IMG/VR virus record: IMGVR_UViG_3300032731_000141
Location: 1 to 35,319 of that record
Reading direction: 5' to 3' (one strand)
DNA from: a virus
Length of the DNA: 35,319 bases
Part shown: piece by piece, positions 28,458 through 35,203 of the stretch
Position numbering within the stretch: the stretch's first letter is position 1
How the letters are laid out: each line of letters begins with the position of its first letter
Notes under the pieces: generated by a model
Told to the model about the DNA's origin: nothing
Database searches by the model: none
The model's input: only the letters and a program-made list of their open reading frames with translations
Position numbers and translations under genes: made by a program

Positions 28458-29078
28458 ATGTATTCATACAGCTCCCTATCTCTCTACAAAACCTGTCCTT
28501 ATAAATACTTCAAAAAATACTTTACAAAAGAAGTAGAGCCAGCCAGCCCAAGTATGCAAAAAGGTATAGATTTTCACAAGTTAATTGCAATGAAGAATAT
28601 TGATTTAGTTGCAGATCTATATGACCCAGAAATTATTAAAGCCGTGAGGATGTTAAAAGAAACAGAAGAATATAAATCACTTAAAATAATAAAGACCGAA
28701 GCTAAAATCCGACAAGAGGTTGATGGACATAACTTTTTTGCAATAATTGATTGTTTGGCTAAAACAAAAGATGGAAAAGATTTGATTATTGACTGGAAAT
28801 ACACAAAAGGAAATTGGACAGAAGAAAATGAAGAACAATATGCAATCCAAAAAGCATTGTATAAAAAAATCACAGGAATTACTGAATTTTGGTTCGTAAA
28901 TATCACAAAACACAAAACTCCAAGAATTGAATTTTTAAAAGATAGTAAAGAAATGGAATGGTCAGAAGTTTTAAACCTTATAAAGAAACTCAATGGCGAT
29001 TTTCATTATATTCCCAAAGATTCTAATTCTTGTTTCTGGTGTTGTTGGAAACAAAAAGACTGTTCACTATATTTTTAA
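28458..29078 (+). CDS. Cas4/RecB-like PD-(D/E)XK nuclease with Fe-S cysteines
   Basis: The 206-residue nuclease has the family start 'YSSLSLYKTCPYKYFKKYF' (Cys13) and 'KGIDFHKLIAMKN'. The core is 'FFAIIDCLAKTKDGKDLIID' then 'WKYTKG' (Asp and Asp-x-Lys), followed by 'EEQYAIQKALYKKITGI' motif. Three C-terminal Cys lie in 'SCFWCCWKQKDCSLYF'. One N-terminal and three C-terminal cysteines indicate a 4Fe-4S cluster as in Cas4 and AddB. It probably resects DNA ends for recombination with the ATPase at 26426 and the SSB-like protein at 29136. No CRISPR array is present, so a phage recombination role is favoured. Confidence 0.85.
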   Translation: MYSYSSLSLYKTCPYKYFKKYFTKEVEPASPSMQKGIDFHKLIAMKNIDLVADLYDPEIIKAVRMLKETEEYKSLKIIKTEAKIRQEVDGHNFFAIIDCLAKTKDGKDLIIDWKYTKGNWTEENEEQYAIQKALYKKITGITEFWFVNITKHKTPRIEFLKDSKEMEWSEVLNLIKKLNGDFHYIPKDSNSCFWCCWKQKDCSLYF

Positions 29079-29135
29079 ACAAAAAATAAACTAACAGCTA
29101 TATCCGAAACAAATAAGGATAAAGCAAAAAAACGT

Positions 29136-29582
29136 ATGTCAGACATAATGACACCAGAAGCAAAAGAACATTTGGATATGCCAGATGATTCTTCTGCACT
29201 AAAGTTTCTCAAGAATGAACATTTTCTTGGAGAAGGATTACAATTAAGTTTATTAAAATCAGTTGAGAGAATAAAAGGAACTTTCAAGAATGAAAAGACT
29301 GGAGAATTTCCAAATGCTTTACTCTTTACATTCATAAATGCACAAGGCGTTGAGCAGACCTACGAAAATCAATCTAAAAATGGGAAGAGATTATTGAAAG
29401 CAATGGTAGAGGCTCATATACAATTAAATGAAGCTATGCTAATCAAATCAGAACAGATTGATGATTATAATTGGAGTTTTGCAGTCACAAAAGGAGTCCA
29501 ACCAACTCAAACACCAACAACCCAACCAACCCAAACTCCAGAACCAAGCACTCCAGTAAATCCAGATCAAGTTCCTTTTTAA
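29136..29582 (+). CDS. SSB-like single-strand DNA-binding protein
   Basis: The 148-residue protein has an N-terminal globular domain ('ALKFLKNEHFLGEGLQLSLL', 'RIKGTFKNEKTGEFPNALLF', 'YENQSKNGKRLLKAMVE'). A Thr/Pro/Gln-rich disordered linker and the terminal 'NPDQVPF' follow. A flexible linker ending in an acidic/aromatic tip is the interaction tail of SSB-type proteins. The N-domain does not show an obvious OB-fold motif by eye. It follows the Cas4-like gene in a recombination cluster. Confidence 0.6.
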   Translation: MSDIMTPEAKEHLDMPDDSSALKFLKNEHFLGEGLQLSLLKSVERIKGTFKNEKTGEFPNALLFTFINAQGVEQTYENQSKNGKRLLKAMVEAHIQLNEAMLIKSEQIDDYNWSFAVTKGVQPTQTPTTQPTQTPEPSTPVNPDQVPF

Positions 29583-29589
29583 TCAAAAC

Positions 29590-29630
29590 GGGCAGAAGCT
29601 TTTTATTTAGTCATATTTGGTCTTCTGCCC
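29590..29630. repeat. Hairpin with GGGCAGAAG stem (copy 1)
   Basis: GGGCAGAAG (29590-29598) pairs exactly with CTTCTGCCC (29622-29630), starting 8 bp after the stop codon of the SSB-like gene. The same 9-bp stem with a different loop recurs at 30005-30041. There is no clean U-run, so the terminator role is doubtful. Confidence 0.55.
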
Positions 29631-29646
29631 CCCTATTCCTGGGTGT

Positions 29647-29682
29647 CCTCGCTAGTGTTCTTTAGCAGTTCTTCTAGCGAGG
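29647..29682. repeat. Hairpin with CCTCGCTAG stem
   Basis: CCTCGCTAG (29647-29655) pairs exactly with CTAGCGAGG (29674-29682). It immediately follows the first GGGCAGAAG hairpin, making a two-stem element of about 95 nt upstream of the gene at 29716. Confidence 0.55.
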
Positions 29683-29715
29683 CATCAAGATTTAATAAAT
29701 TAAGTAGAAGAATAT

Positions 29716-29952
29716 ATGAAAAATATAAAAACAATAGAATTTCCAAATACAGTTGCTGATATAGATATGAGGTCTTATGAAATTGGGAAAAACTGTGATG
29801 ACATAAAATTAATAATGAAATCTGGTGAAATGTCTGGAATACAGTGGTTTCAAATAATAAAAAATAACAATATAATAGCAGAAATTAAAGAAAGTGTTTG
29901 TAATCTATACGGAGAAGATGGGGTTGAAAAAGATACAGATTGCTCTTTGTAA
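29716..29952 (+). CDS. Hypothetical small protein between structured RNA elements
   Basis: The 78-residue protein MKNIKTIEFPNTVADIDMRS... is mainly beta ('DDIKLIMKSGEMSGIQWFQI', 'IKNNNIIAEIKESVCNLYG') with an acidic C-terminus. No motif is known. It is flanked on both sides by hairpins sharing the GGGCAGAAG stem. Confidence 0.5.
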   Translation: MKNIKTIEFPNTVADIDMRSYEIGKNCDDIKLIMKSGEMSGIQWFQIIKNNNIIAEIKESVCNLYGEDGVEKDTDCSL

Positions 29953-29954
29953 CC

Positions 29955-30110
29955 CATAATCAACACCTGAGAAGGGGACTGCTAGGGTGGTAGGATTGGA
30001 GGATGGGCAGAAGAAAGTTTAAAACCTTTTCACTTCTGCCCAATAACGAGCAATTCAATCCAAAGTTGTGACCTCCATCCTTCTAAAGATTGAATCGCTC
30101 ATTATTGGGA
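29955..30110 (+). ncRNA. Structured RNA region with mutually exclusive hairpins
   Basis: In a 216-bp gene-free stretch, GGGCAGAAG (30005-30013) pairs CTTCTGCCC (30033-30041). CCCAATAACGAGCAATTCAATC without one base (30039-30060) pairs its near-complement at 30088-30109, about 20 bp with two bulges. AGGATGG (30000-30006) can pair CCATCCT (30075-30081). The first two share three bases and the first and third share two, so they compete. Nothing else is seen up to the gene at 30169. Confidence 0.55.
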
Positions 30111-30168
30111 AATAACTTAATAAAACCAAAACAACAGCCACGTTGGCTTGAATAAACTAAAAAACACT

Positions 30169-30585
30169 ATGACAATAAAAGAACAACTCAAAAAATGGTA
30201 TTTAGAAGACCATATTTCTATTAAAAAAATAGCTAAAAAATTAAACCTTTCCTACGGAACAGTTAAGAGATATTTTGAAATAAATAATATAGAGATTTAT
30301 CGTAGAACAAAAACAAAAGAAGAAATAATCGTAGAAAGAATAAGTAAAGAAGAGATTATTGATTTATTAAAAAAATATAACTGGAGTGCGATTAAAGCCG
30401 CTCAATCCATAAATATAGATTATAAACATTTTAGAATTTGGACTGACTCCTATAAAATCCCAAGAAAGTTTAAAAGAAAACCAAATGGACAAAAAATGAC
30501 AGATGAGGAATATATACAAAGGTTTGAAGAATGGTCAGAATTTAGTATAGAAAATCTATCGGAACTAACCCCAACAACAGAATAA
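30169..30585 (+). CDS. Helix-turn-helix protein (resolvase-like double HTH)
   Basis: The 138-residue protein has an HTH 'HISIKKIAKKLNLSYGTVKR' (about residues 14-33) and a second 'NWSAIKAAQSINIDYKHFRI' (about 72-91). A basic stretch 'IPRKFKRKPNGQKM' and an acidic C-terminus follow. There is no catalytic domain, so it is a DNA-binding or regulatory protein, or a remnant of the HTH part of a homing endonuclease such as that at 20336. I use ATG 30169; an upstream TTG would add seven residues. Confidence 0.6.
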   Translation: MTIKEQLKKWYLEDHISIKKIAKKLNLSYGTVKRYFEINNIEIYRRTKTKEEIIVERISKEEIIDLLKKYNWSAIKAAQSINIDYKHFRIWTDSYKIPRKFKRKPNGQKMTDEEYIQRFEEWSEFSIENLSELTPTTE

Positions 30586-30586
30586 T

Positions 30587-30796
30587 ATGAAAAAAGAACT
30601 CCTAAAATATCTAAAAACTAAATATCCAGAAATAGATACAGAGGATTGGTGCGTGCATCGTTTTGGTAGAGATTATATCATAATATATAATAGCCCTGAT
30701 TTGAGAATTGAATTAGATGTTGAAAAAGGCAAATACACTTTAGAAGAACTGAGAACAAAGGTAATTAAGCAAGGTAATGTAAAGAATATTTTATGA
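30587..30796 (+). CDS. Hypothetical small protein
   Basis: The 69-residue protein MKKELLKYLKTKYPEIDTED... contains 'WCVHRFGRDYIIIYNSPDLR' and an acidic helix near the C-terminus. The stop is TGA. It begins 1 bp after the HTH gene stop ('TAATATG'). Unknown function. Confidence 0.5.
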   Translation: MKKELLKYLKTKYPEIDTEDWCVHRFGRDYIIIYNSPDLRIELDVEKGKYTLEELRTKVIKQGNVKNIL

Positions 30797-30832
30797 CAAA
30801 AACTAAAACACCAAAGGCGGAGGGATTTAGGT

Positions 30833-31135
30833 ATGACGAAATATAACAAGAATATTAACCTATATCACGGAACATCTAAGAGAAATTTAAAATCTATTTT
30901 GAAGCACGGACTTCGGAGAGCAAAAAAACGTGGAAGTTTGTTACGAAAAGGTGGAGATACAGTTTATGTTTATTTTTCTCCAAAGATAGAAATAGCACAA
31001 AAATATGGAAACTTAGTTATAAAAATAAACGGAAAAGGATTTGATTTAAGAGTATGGGAGACAGATACAGAAAATCAAATTATGGTATGCGGTGATGTTC
31101 CGCCAGATAAAATTGAAGCAACATTTAAATACTAA
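30833..31135 (+). CDS. ADP-ribosyltransferase-fold protein (KptA/ART-like)
   Basis: The 100-residue protein has the three ART-like landmarks in order: 'NLYHGTSKRNLKSILKHGLR' (His in the first motif), 'VYVYFSPKIEIAQKYGNLVI' (aromatic strand and helix), and 'MVCGDVPPDKIE' (third motif). This is the compact form seen in RNA 2'-phosphotransferase/ADP-ribosyltransferase-like phage proteins, which use NAD. Whether it modifies nucleic acid, protein or nothing cannot be told. It is one of few genes here with a good SD (GGAGG, 9 nt before ATG). Confidence 0.65.
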   Translation: MTKYNKNINLYHGTSKRNLKSILKHGLRRAKKRGSLLRKGGDTVYVYFSPKIEIAQKYGNLVIKINGKGFDLRVWETDTENQIMVCGDVPPDKIEATFKY

Positions 31136-31146
31136 TTACTTGCAAT

Positions 31147-31257
31147 ATGACTAAAATAGAAGATTTTTTAACACAAATAATAGGTATGGGTATCTTAATA
31201 TTTATTTTTTATCTTGCCTACTTGTGGATTAAATCAGAGGGATTATTATTAAAGTAA
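31147..31257 (+). CDS. Small single-span membrane peptide
   Basis: A 36-residue frame (ATG 31147 to TAA 31257) has a hydrophobic helix 'GMGILIFIFYLAYLWI' between a polar N-terminus and 'KSEGLLLK'. It fills the only gap between its neighbours, with normal 8-11 bp spacing. Unknown role. Confidence 0.45.
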   Translation: MTKIEDFLTQIIGMGILIFIFYLAYLWIKSEGLLLK

Positions 31258-31264
31258 AAATATT

Positions 31265-31462
31265 ATGGAAATAACAAAAAACAATACTAAAGTAAAGAAT
31301 ACATATATTTTAGACAGTACATTTGTTGGTGCATATGAACCTGGTTTAGTTTATGAGCTTGAAAATGGAGTATTCCTAAAGCAGGTAGAAACGAATCGTA
31401 TAGGATTTGAAGAAGTAAAAGACAAAGAGACAATACTATTTTTAAATAGTTTATCTAAATAA
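31265..31462 (+). CDS. Hypothetical small protein
   Basis: The 65-residue protein begins MEITKNNTKVKNTYILDSTF and continues 'VGAYEPGLVYELENGVFLKQ', suggesting a small beta-barrel-like domain. No motif is recognised. Confidence 0.45.
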   Translation: MEITKNNTKVKNTYILDSTFVGAYEPGLVYELENGVFLKQVETNRIGFEEVKDKETILFLNSLSK

Positions 31463-31466
31463 AAAT

Positions 31467-31829
31467 ATGAAACAAAAAACCAACCCCCTAACAAAAAAAC
31501 AGAAAGCAAAAATTGATAAGGGTGTAGATAAAACAATAAAAGATTTCGGCGATACACTTAAAATGATGGGTGGAGAAGAGCCAAAGGTTGCGGAGAAGTG
31601 GGAGGATGAATTTTATGATAAATTCAAGCTCATTCGTACAGAGGTTTTATATGAAATGGAACAATTCATCGCCAAACAAGTCGCACAGGCACGAGAAGAT
31701 GTAGTAGCAGAATACAACAATTATTTACTGGCAAGATTTAATGACTATGATGTCCCACTCCGTATGACAGCAAATAAAGTTAGAAACTTACTTAATGAAT
31801 TTTTAAATGAATATGACACAAAAAAATAA
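31467..31829 (+). CDS. Hypothetical helical protein ('AQARE' family)
   Basis: The 120-residue charged helical protein contains 'EEPKVAEKWEDEFYDKFKLI' and 'QFIAKQVAQAREDVVAEYNN'. The segment 'x-x-(I/V)-A-Q-A-R-E-(D/E)' recurs in the genes at 31807, 32345 and, loosely, 32785, so these form a small family. Function unknown. Confidence 0.5.
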   Translation: MKQKTNPLTKKQKAKIDKGVDKTIKDFGDTLKMMGGEEPKVAEKWEDEFYDKFKLIRTEVLYEMEQFIAKQVAQAREDVVAEYNNYLLARFNDYDVPLRMTANKVRNLLNEFLNEYDTKK

Positions 31830-32082
31830 AAAGGAATACGATTTTGAAGAACTCGCACACGCCTTTCAAGATGCTATGCAACCACCTCATTGCGAAGAAT
31901 GGGGTGATGGGTATTGGAAAGCTATTGATTTTTGCAAGGATTATTTTGAAGAAGAAATCGCACAAACACAAAAGGAAAAACAAAAAGAAATCAATAGATT
32001 ATTAAAAGAAACTTTAGAACGAGGAGATGATTTGAAAGGTAGTATTAAGAATTTAATAAAGATTTATAACAAACTAAAATAA
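31807..32082 (+). CDS. Hypothetical helical protein
   Basis: The 91-residue protein contains 'FEELAHAFQDAMQPPHCEEW', 'YWKAIDFCKDYFEEEIAQTQ' and a Lys/Glu-rich tail. It overlaps the previous gene by 23 bp. It belongs loosely to the 'IAQ(A/T)' helical family of this region. Confidence 0.5.
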   Translation: MNMTQKNKKEYDFEELAHAFQDAMQPPHCEEWGDGYWKAIDFCKDYFEEEIAQTQKEKQKEINRLLKETLERGDDLKGSIKNLIKIYNKLK

Positions 32083-32083
32083 T

Positions 32084-32341
32084 ATGAAAAAACCAACAGA
32101 AAAATTTTTAAACGAAGATTTATCATCAAGTAAGTCAATAGACGAAGATACAATAATAAATGCTGAAGGAGCATATAAAAAATTTAAGGTTCCAAAAAAG
32201 CTTTGGTATGAATTATCAAAACATCACAAACTACTTTTTTCTATAAGTCAAAACAAAGAAAATATAAATATAAAAATAAATACTGCATTTATGGCTGGAT
32301 TTGTTGTTGGATGGATTGAAAATAATAAAAAAATTAAATAA
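32084..32341 (+). CDS. Hypothetical small protein
   Basis: The 85-residue protein has a polar N-terminus, a central 'GAYKKFKVPKKLWYELSKHH' and a weakly hydrophobic C-terminal helix 'TAFMAGFVVGWIENNKKIK'. No family is recognised. It starts 1 bp after the preceding stop. Confidence 0.5.
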   Translation: MKKPTEKFLNEDLSSSKSIDEDTIINAEGAYKKFKVPKKLWYELSKHHKLLFSISQNKENINIKINTAFMAGFVVGWIENNKKIK

Positions 32342-32344
32342 TAT

Positions 32345-32788
32345 ATGAAAAAAAATAAAACACCAAAAAACATAACACTTGAAGAACACCTAAGCATCGC
32401 AGTAGATTCGGCTAATAAAGAACAGAGGGCGGTTGTGGAGAGGGCTAGAACACCAAAGGCGGATATTGTAGCAAACATTGTTAATAACCTTTTTTTACAA
32501 AGTGATTACAATGGCAAAGATTGGGAATCTGTCAGAAAAGAACTAATAAGAAAATTTCGTAAGCAAATCGCACAGGCACGTGAGGAAGCGTATGGAGAGG
32601 GAGCAAGAGATGGTGAAACAAAAACTCGTAATGGTGTTAAGCGTTTTCTATTTGGACATAAAGCTGGACGAAAGGAAGCGTTGCAGGAGGTGAATAAACT
32701 AATCACCGAAGAGATAAGCATCGCACATAGCGAAAAAGCTCCCACCAGCAGGCTTACAAGCTTATTTATGAAAATTACAAAACTATGA
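32345..32788 (+). CDS. Hypothetical helical protein ('AQARE' family)
   Basis: The 147-residue charged protein has 'KELIRKFRKQIAQAREEAYG' then 'EGARDGETKTRNGVKRFLFG' and 'GRKEALQEVNKLITEEISIA'. The Gly/Glu-repeat helix after 'AQAREEAYGEG' is of the type found in short phage proteins. The stop TGA overlaps the next ATG (ATGA). Confidence 0.5.
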   Translation: MKKNKTPKNITLEEHLSIAVDSANKEQRAVVERARTPKADIVANIVNNLFLQSDYNGKDWESVRKELIRKFRKQIAQAREEAYGEGARDGETKTRNGVKRFLFGHKAGRKEALQEVNKLITEEISIAHSEKAPTSRLTSLFMKITKL

Positions 32789-33033
32789 CAAAAGAAAAAA
32801 ATAAAGATGGGTGGGAGGAGGAGTTTGAAAAATTATACGAACCAAGTTTACTTGACGGTAAAAATCATCATCAATGGTTACCATATGAATTAAGGGGTTT
32901 TATATTGCGACAAATCACCAAAGCAAAAGCAGAGGGCAGGCGTGAAGCATACCGAGATATTCTCGCAGGCGTGCCTTTGGCTGAAAGTTTAGAAGATTTA
33001 CAACAAACTATTAAAGAAAGATTAAAAAACTAA
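32785..33033 (+). CDS. Hypothetical helical protein
   Basis: The 82-residue protein contains 'DGWEEEFEKLYEPSLLDGKN' and 'RGFILRQITKAKAEGRREAY', similar in layout to its upstream neighbours (acidic 'W-E-x-E-F' start and a basic 'A-K-A-E-G-R' helix). Translationally coupled to the gene before it. Unknown role. Confidence 0.5.
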   Translation: MTKEKNKDGWEEEFEKLYEPSLLDGKNHHQWLPYELRGFILRQITKAKAEGRREAYRDILAGVPLAESLEDLQQTIKERLKN

Positions 33034-33059
33034 TGCGATACGTCGCTAAATATATATGG
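33023..33059 (+). repeat. 37-bp direct repeat with TACG-loop hairpin (copy 1)
   Basis: This segment recurs at 33249-33285 with two A/G differences. It covers the last codons of one gene (L-K-N-stop in both copies), a GCGA-TACG-TCGC hairpin and the start region of the next gene. It may be a recombination relic of gene duplication or a regulatory hairpin between genes. Confidence 0.6.
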
Positions 33060-33259
33060 GGAAAGAAAAACAAATTAAATATCCAGCCACCTATACAGTT
33101 CATTGGCCTACTGGCCCAGTTGATTGTTGTGATGAACACGCAAAAGGATTGATACTAATAGGTAAGCACTTAGGTAGCCATACAGTTGCAACCAAATTAG
33201 AAAAGCCATCAGAGTGTTCTAATTGTGTAAATGAAGCGAAAGATAACCTAAAAAACTAA
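33056..33259 (+). CDS. Hypothetical Cys-containing protein
   Basis: The 67-residue protein contains 'YTVHWPTGPVDCCDEHAKGL' and, near the end, 'ECSNCVNEAKDNLKN'. A Cys-Cys/His and a CxxC could bind zinc. It lies between the two 37-bp repeats. No family is recognised. Confidence 0.5.
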   Translation: MGKEKQIKYPATYTVHWPTGPVDCCDEHAKGLILIGKHLGSHTVATKLEKPSECSNCVNEAKDNLKN

Positions 33260-33285
33260 TGCGATACGTCGCTGAATATGTATGG
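33249..33285 (+). repeat. 37-bp direct repeat with TACG-loop hairpin (copy 2)
   Basis: Second copy of the repeat at 33023-33059, again spanning the end of one gene, the GCGA-TACG-TCGC hairpin and the start of the next. Confidence 0.6.
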
Positions 33286-33479
33286 AATTAAAATTATCAC
33301 AAGAAGAATTAAGCGAAGCATTAAATAAACTATTTTGTGATTGGCGTTGTGAGGTAGCTGGAAGACAGCAAATAGGGTGGCAAGAAAAAGTTGATTTTAT
33401 AAAAAATCCCAATAACTTTACTTTTTTTGATTTTATGCTTTGGTTAAAAGCTAAGGAAGATAAAAAAAAAGAAGAATAA
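33282..33479 (+). CDS. Hypothetical small protein
   Basis: The 65-residue protein MELKLSQEELSEALNKLFCD... has a helical N-terminus, a central 'WRCEVAGRQQIGWQEKVDFI' and an acidic/basic tail 'LKAKEDKKKEE'. Unknown function. Confidence 0.45.
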   Translation: MELKLSQEELSEALNKLFCDWRCEVAGRQQIGWQEKVDFIKNPNNFTFFDFMLWLKAKEDKKKEE

Positions 33480-33538
33480 CCCACCACCCTCGCTGAAACA
33501 GTCTTAACAACCCCTAAAATCAAACTTAACAACCCACT

Positions 33539-33907
33539 ATGATTAAACCTAAAAAAATAACTCCATCAGAATACGAGGAACAGAAAGCATTGGTAGAGTG
33601 GCTAGAACTCACTAAACACACCTTCTCCGCCATTCCACACGCAACGTGGACAAGTAGCTGGAAACAAAAGAACATCAACAAAGCAACAGGAGTAAGGTCT
33701 GGCGTGCCTGATATGATTGTGATTTTAAAAACTAAAGTTCCTCACTTATGCTTTATTGAACTCAAGCGTGTAAAAGGAGGTGTAATTTCTGGAACACAAA
33801 AAGCTTGGATAAAAGAATTAAACGAATGTGATGGTGTATATGCGAAAGTATGTAGGGGTTGGATAGAGGCTACAAATTATATAGAATTATTAGAAAGAGA
33901 ATTATGA
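33539..33907 (+). CDS. VRR-NUC domain nuclease
   Basis: The 122-residue protein matches the stand-alone phage VRR-NUC family. An N-terminal 'EYEEQKALVEWLELT' is followed by 'NKATGVRSGVPDMIVILKTK', then 'LCFIELKRVKGGVISGTQKA' and 'WIKELNECDGVYAKVCRGW'. The Asp of 'GVPD' and Glu-x-Lys of 'IELK' are the PD-(D/E)XK catalytic residues; the Gln in 'GTQ' is also conserved. Such nucleases are linked to cleavage of branched or single-strand/duplex junction DNA. A Holliday-junction or end-trimming role is likely. Confidence 0.85.
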   Translation: MIKPKKITPSEYEEQKALVEWLELTKHTFSAIPHATWTSSWKQKNINKATGVRSGVPDMIVILKTKVPHLCFIELKRVKGGVISGTQKAWIKELNECDGVYAKVCRGWIEATNYIELLEREL

Positions 33908-34179
33908 CAAAACAAAAATCATTTCAAATCCGTTTAATCGGATACTGCCTAATCTGTTCTGCTATTGCATTCTACGGAATGTATAATATGGCGGTTGGCA
34001 GACAAATTGATTTAGAAACTTCAAAACTTGTAAAGCAACCTATAGAAACTCAATTTGTAATAGAAGATGTAGTAAAATATCCTATCATAACTTATAAGCG
34101 TTTAGCTGATATTTTAGATACAGAGGGGTATGATTGCAGAATGACAAAGGGAGATAATAATTATTATATTTGTGAATAA
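33904..34179 (+). CDS. Small single-span membrane protein
   Basis: The start at 33904 overlaps the TGA of the VRR-NUC gene (ATGA), giving 91 residues. There is one N-terminal membrane helix (residues 11-28, 'YCLICSAIAFYGMYNMAV'), then a polar domain with 'VIEDVVKYPIITYKRLADIL' and two Cys in 'CRMTKGDNNYYICE'. It is probably membrane-anchored with an external domain. Unknown function. Confidence 0.55.
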   Translation: MTKQKSFQIRLIGYCLICSAIAFYGMYNMAVGRQIDLETSKLVKQPIETQFVIEDVVKYPIITYKRLADILDTEGYDCRMTKGDNNYYICE

Positions 34180-34201
34180 TTTAATTAAATAAATAAATAC
34201 T

Positions 34202-34459
34202 ATGGAAAAAGTACCACCTAAACCCAAAAAAAGTAGTAAATATATTGAGATGAATTATACAAATATAATTCTTATTGGAGCGGTAATACTGTTTCTTGCG
34301 AGTATAGTTTTATGGGGAGCTAGTATAAAGAAATATAAAGAAGTTGAAGATTATGTTCGCACACTTGGGATTAAAAACATTCCTGCCTCTAATGTGATTA
34401 TTGATTCTCCAGCAGGAGATATTGATTTACAAGAAATTATGAATAATACTTTCAAATAA
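34202..34459 (+). CDS. Small single-span membrane protein
   Basis: The 85-residue protein has a basic N-terminus 'VPPKPKKSSKYIEM', a membrane helix 'IILIGAVILFLASIVLWGAS' (about residues 19-38) and a polar C-terminal domain ending 'DLQEIMNNTFK'. Unknown function. Confidence 0.5.
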   Translation: MEKVPPKPKKSSKYIEMNYTNIILIGAVILFLASIVLWGASIKKYKEVEDYVRTLGIKNIPASNVIIDSPAGDIDLQEIMNNTFK

Positions 34460-34460
34460 T

Positions 34461-34742
34461 ATGCAACTACAACTTTACAAACGATTAGGTAATTTCGTTC
34501 TAAACTTACTGCTCGTTCTCGGCTTGATGTCGCTTGGAGCTATCATAGCGTTCTACTATTTCTTCACTTCCGATAGATTAGCAGTTCAAAACTTAAAGGA
34601 AATAAGAGACCTTAAATATCAAGTTCTTCAATTAGAAATTAAAGTAGATGCAAATGCTAGTGCTGAGGACGACAGAGACGATTTTATAGAAGATTGGTTA
34701 AAAGATAATTTTAGGTGGACATTTAAGAAATATCAAGAGTAG
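34461..34742 (+). CDS. Small single-span membrane protein with coiled coil
   Basis: The 93-residue protein has one hydrophobic helix (residues 10-32, 'NFVLNLLLVLGLMSLGAIIA'). A short coiled coil ('LKEIRDLKYQVLQLEIKVDA') and an acidic/aromatic tail follow. The layout is like small spanin- or holin-associated proteins, but it lies in the early arm, so lysis is doubtful. Confidence 0.5.
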   Translation: MQLQLYKRLGNFVLNLLLVLGLMSLGAIIAFYYFFTSDRLAVQNLKEIRDLKYQVLQLEIKVDANASAEDDRDDFIEDWLKDNFRWTFKKYQE

Positions 34743-34743
34743 T

Positions 34744-34983
34744 ATGAAAAAAATATTAAACGAAGAAAATCTTGGAGAAATGTTCCGTGTAACCTCTGAT
34801 GGCTATTTTATAGGTATTTTTGTTGGGTATAAAAACAATTATTATATTTTTATAGAGATTGGTACTCCAGCCCACCAAGTATGGTTAAAAAAGAAAGATA
34901 TTGAAAAACTTGAGACATATAAGAAGATTGAAAAGATTGAGACAAAATTATTTTATAATAAACCACTAAATAAATTGAAGTAG
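34744..34983 (+). CDS. Hypothetical small protein
   Basis: The 79-residue protein contains 'GEMFRVTSDGYFIGIFVGYK' and 'HQVWLKKKDIEKLETYKKIE', an SH3-like beta N-half with a basic helical C-half. No family is recognised. Confidence 0.45.
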   Translation: MKKILNEENLGEMFRVTSDGYFIGIFVGYKNNYYIFIEIGTPAHQVWLKKKDIEKLETYKKIEKIETKLFYNKPLNKLK

Positions 34984-34984
34984 T

Positions 34985-35194
34985 ATGAAAAAAAATAAAA
35001 TACCAAAAGACAAAGAGCTTGATTTTGAACAAACATTGCATTGTATACTTACAGGAGTTTTACTAAATGGTTATTTTCAGGGTAAACTGGATAAAAGTTT
35101 AGATAAAAACATTGTTAACTTAGCAGATAAAAATTTAGATATAGCTGCCATTGAATTAGCAAAGAAAGAAATTAAAAAAGCCCTAAATAAATAG
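34985..35194 (+). CDS. Hypothetical small helical protein
   Basis: The 69-residue protein contains 'FEQTLHCILTGVLLNGYFQG' and 'KNLDIAAIELAKKEIKKALN'. It is the last gene of the rightward arm, and its stop lies inside a hairpin shared with the convergent gene. No family is recognised. Confidence 0.45.
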   Translation: MKKNKIPKDKELDFEQTLHCILTGVLLNGYFQGKLDKSLDKNIVNLADKNLDIAAIELAKKEIKKALNK

Positions 35195-35198
35195 GGCT
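35178..35198. terminator. Hairpin between convergent genes (possible bidirectional terminator)
   Basis: AGCCCTA (about 35179-35185) and TAGGGCT (35192-35198) form a 7-bp stem around AATAAA, preceded by six A on the plus strand (a U-run for leftward transcripts). It lies between the end of the rightward arm and the convergent partial gene at 35204, suiting termination of the leftward transcript especially. Confidence 0.5.
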
Positions 35199-35203
35199 AT
35201 GAA

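Noticed and set aside
28458-29078. CRISPR adaptation gene cas4
   Set aside because: No cas1, cas2 or array is present; the neighbours are a recombination ATPase and SSB-like protein, so a phage exonuclease is the better reading.
30797-30850. 17-codon frame starting at the end of the gene at 30587
   Set aside because: It overlaps the start of the ART-like gene in another frame and has no supporting feature.
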